Position numbers and translations under genes: made by a program. DNA of 5,307 bases, taken from NCBI GenBank assembly GCA_021324035.1, contig JAJPJU010000063.1, forward strand, positions 1 to 5,307, read 5' to 3'. Position 1 is the stretch's first letter, and the number at the start of each line of letters is the position of its first letter. The stretch comes from Spartobacteria bacterium (GTDB lineage Bacteria > Verrucomicrobiota > Verrucomicrobiia > Chthoniobacterales > UBA10450). Positions 4,217 through 5,307 of this stretch are shown piece by piece. The notes beneath the pieces are model-generated. The model searched no databases. It worked only from the letters and a program-made list of their open reading frames with translations, and was not told the DNA's origin.

Positions 4217-5307
4217 ATGGAAGACTCCCTCGCGCTCGCCATTCTGGTCATCGCTGCAGTCACGATCGGTATCGTCGGCTTGGCGAAGGTCGCAGGATTG
4301 AAGGCGAGTATCGATGAACTGAAACGCCGAGTGGGCGCACTCGAAGGTGGCCGCGAAACGCCGGCTCCAAAACCAGTGGCGGCAAAAGCAGCTGTGCCGC
4401 CGCCGCTACCGAGTTATGTGACGAAGCCGCAAACGGCGGCACCGCCGGCGGCAACTCAAGCAGCCGTCCCCGTCCAGCCGCATCACACATTCAATTGGGA
4501 ATCCATCCTCGGCGTAAAACTTTTCGCCTGGATCGGCGGCTTCGCTCTTTTCCTCGGCGTCGTCTTTTTTGTTAAGTACGCGTTCGATAACAATTGGATC
4601 ACCCCGGCGATGCGAGTTGTCGCCGGCGCGATCGTTGGCGTCGCCTTAATCGTGGTCAGTTTGTTGCCGAAAGTGCGGCGTTATTCCGTTCCCGCGCAAA
4701 GCGTTTGCGCAGCCGGCATTTTGATTTTGTACGCCGACATTTATACAGCGCAGGCGTTCTACCATTTGGTTTCGCTCACTGCGACGACCGCGCTGATGTG
4801 GATTGTCACGGCAATTGCGTTGGGGTTGGCGCACTTTCTGGCGGCCCAAAGTGTGGCCTGGCTCGCGATTGCCGGAGGATTTGTCACACCCTTCTTGCTC
4901 GACACCAGTTACACAAACCCAGTTTTGTTCGTGACCTACATCGGCGTTCTCGATTGTGGCGTTGCGGCGATCGCCCGGCTCAAGCGCTGGACTTATCTGC
5001 TTTCTGTCGCCGCATTCCTGTCTGTGATTTTGCTGGCGGCGCGGGCGTCCGGCGCTTTTAGCCCATGGTCTGAGCCCGCAGGATCACACCTTCTTTATTT
5101 GATTATCGAAGGACTCTTTCTTTGCCTGTGCATCGCTGTCACATGGCAGAAAGAACTTGATGACTGGACCGTTGTCGCAATGGGCATTGCCGGTCTCGGA
5201 GCGTTGATTGGCATCACCGCGGCGCGCATTTTTCGTCCAATTGACTTGATGCTTTGGTTGCTCCTTGGAAACGCCGGCATCATCGCTTTCCTCAGCGCGA
5301 ACCGCCG
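4217..5307 (+). CDS. DUF2339-family polytopic membrane protein, C-terminus cut off
   Basis: A predicted inner-membrane protein of unknown function. It is open for 363 codons to the window edge with no stop, so the end lies outside. An N-terminal membrane helix (about 4-23) is followed by a short charged, possibly coiled-coil stretch (about 27-46, ASIDELKRRVGALE) and an Ala/Pro-rich linker (about 48-90). The DUF2339 core then begins with FNWESILGVKLFAWIGGFALF (92-112) split over the first core helix, FVKYAFDNNWITPAMR (118-133), and the characteristic AIAGGFVTPFLL (217-228). Roughly ten further hydrophobic segments occur at about 102-122, 134-150, 162-180, 187-209, 213-228, 235-254, 259-275, 292-310, 318-337 and 341-360. 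Family members often have many more helices, so a large part is probably missing. The start is ATG 4217, or GTG 4214 just before it; neither has a Shine-Dalgarno sequence. The 21-bp gap to the NIF3-like gene suggests co-transcription. Recognition rests on remembered family motifs; the repeated hydrophobic pattern makes the frame itself secure. Confidence 0.88.
   Translation, partial: MEDSLALAILVIAAVTIGIVGLAKVAGLKASIDELKRRVGALEGGRETPAPKPVAAKAAVPPPLPSYVTKPQTAAPPAATQAAVPVQPHHTFNWESILGVKLFAWIGGFALFLGVVFFVKYAFDNNWITPAMRVVAGAIVGVALIVVSLLPKVRRYSVPAQSVCAAGILILYADIYTAQAFYHLVSLTATTALMWIVTAIALGLAHFLAAQSVAWLAIAGGFVTPFLLDTSYTNPVLFVTYIGVLDCGVAAIARLKRWTYLLSVAAFLSVILLAARASGAFSPWSEPAGSHLLYLIIEGLFLCLCIAVTWQKELDDWTVVAMGIAGLGALIGITAARIFRPIDLMLWLLLGNAGIIAFLSANR

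Noticed and set aside
4360..4485. GC-rich, repetitive-looking stretch as a non-coding repeat
   Set aside because: It encodes the Ala/Pro-rich linker of the membrane protein, which explains the composition.
4594..5061. 155-codon plus-strand frame inside the right-hand gene
   Set aside because: It is in another frame; the frame from 4217 encodes a continuous hydrophobic DUF2339-type protein with conserved motifs.

Overview
This is an ordinary bacterial chromosomal segment of housekeeping and cell-envelope genes. I see no tRNA, rRNA, CRISPR array, insertion sequence or phage gene. The base composition is moderately GC-rich by eye, and almost no start codon has a recognisable Shine-Dalgarno sequence. 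The gene types, that feature and the short-period repeats between genes would fit a Gram-negative soil bacterium, possibly Verrucomicrobiota. No marker gene in the window settles the lineage, so this is a weak guess.

Layout from left to right. The 5' end of an unidentified minus-strand gene leaves the left edge (1-86). Divergent from it is msrA, peptide methionine sulfoxide reductase A (170-646). Next comes a 97-bp gap holding a degenerate 7-bp tandem repeat, then pgl, 6-phosphogluconolactonase (744-1442). The short gap after pgl is largely made of a degenerate 8-bp tandem repeat. It separates pgl from a convergent minus-strand gene for a small zinc-ribbon membrane protein (1489-1893). A 327-bp divergent spacer without a gene (1894-2220) carries dyad-symmetric sequences and leads into wecB, a non-hydrolysing UDP-GlcNAc 2-epimerase (2221-3351). 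After an 88-bp gap comes a NIF3/YbgI-family dinuclear metal protein (3440-4195). Only 21 bp later starts a large DUF2339-type polytopic membrane protein (4217 to the right edge), which runs off the window.

The genes do not form one pathway. MsrA repairs oxidised methionine. Pgl belongs to the oxidative pentose phosphate pathway, which supplies NADPH; NADPH ultimately drives thioredoxin-dependent MsrA recycling, but nothing in the sequence shows co-regulation. WecB supplies UDP-ManNAc for surface polysaccharide, yet no other glycan gene is nearby. The NIF3-like gene and the DUF2339 gene are probably co-transcribed.

I found no clear undescribed system. The most interesting items are two different short-period tandem repeats in the gaps flanking pgl, a strong dyad about 50 bp upstream of wecB, a -10-like hexamer placed so that the NIF3-like mRNA would be almost leaderless, and the general lack of Shine-Dalgarno sequences.
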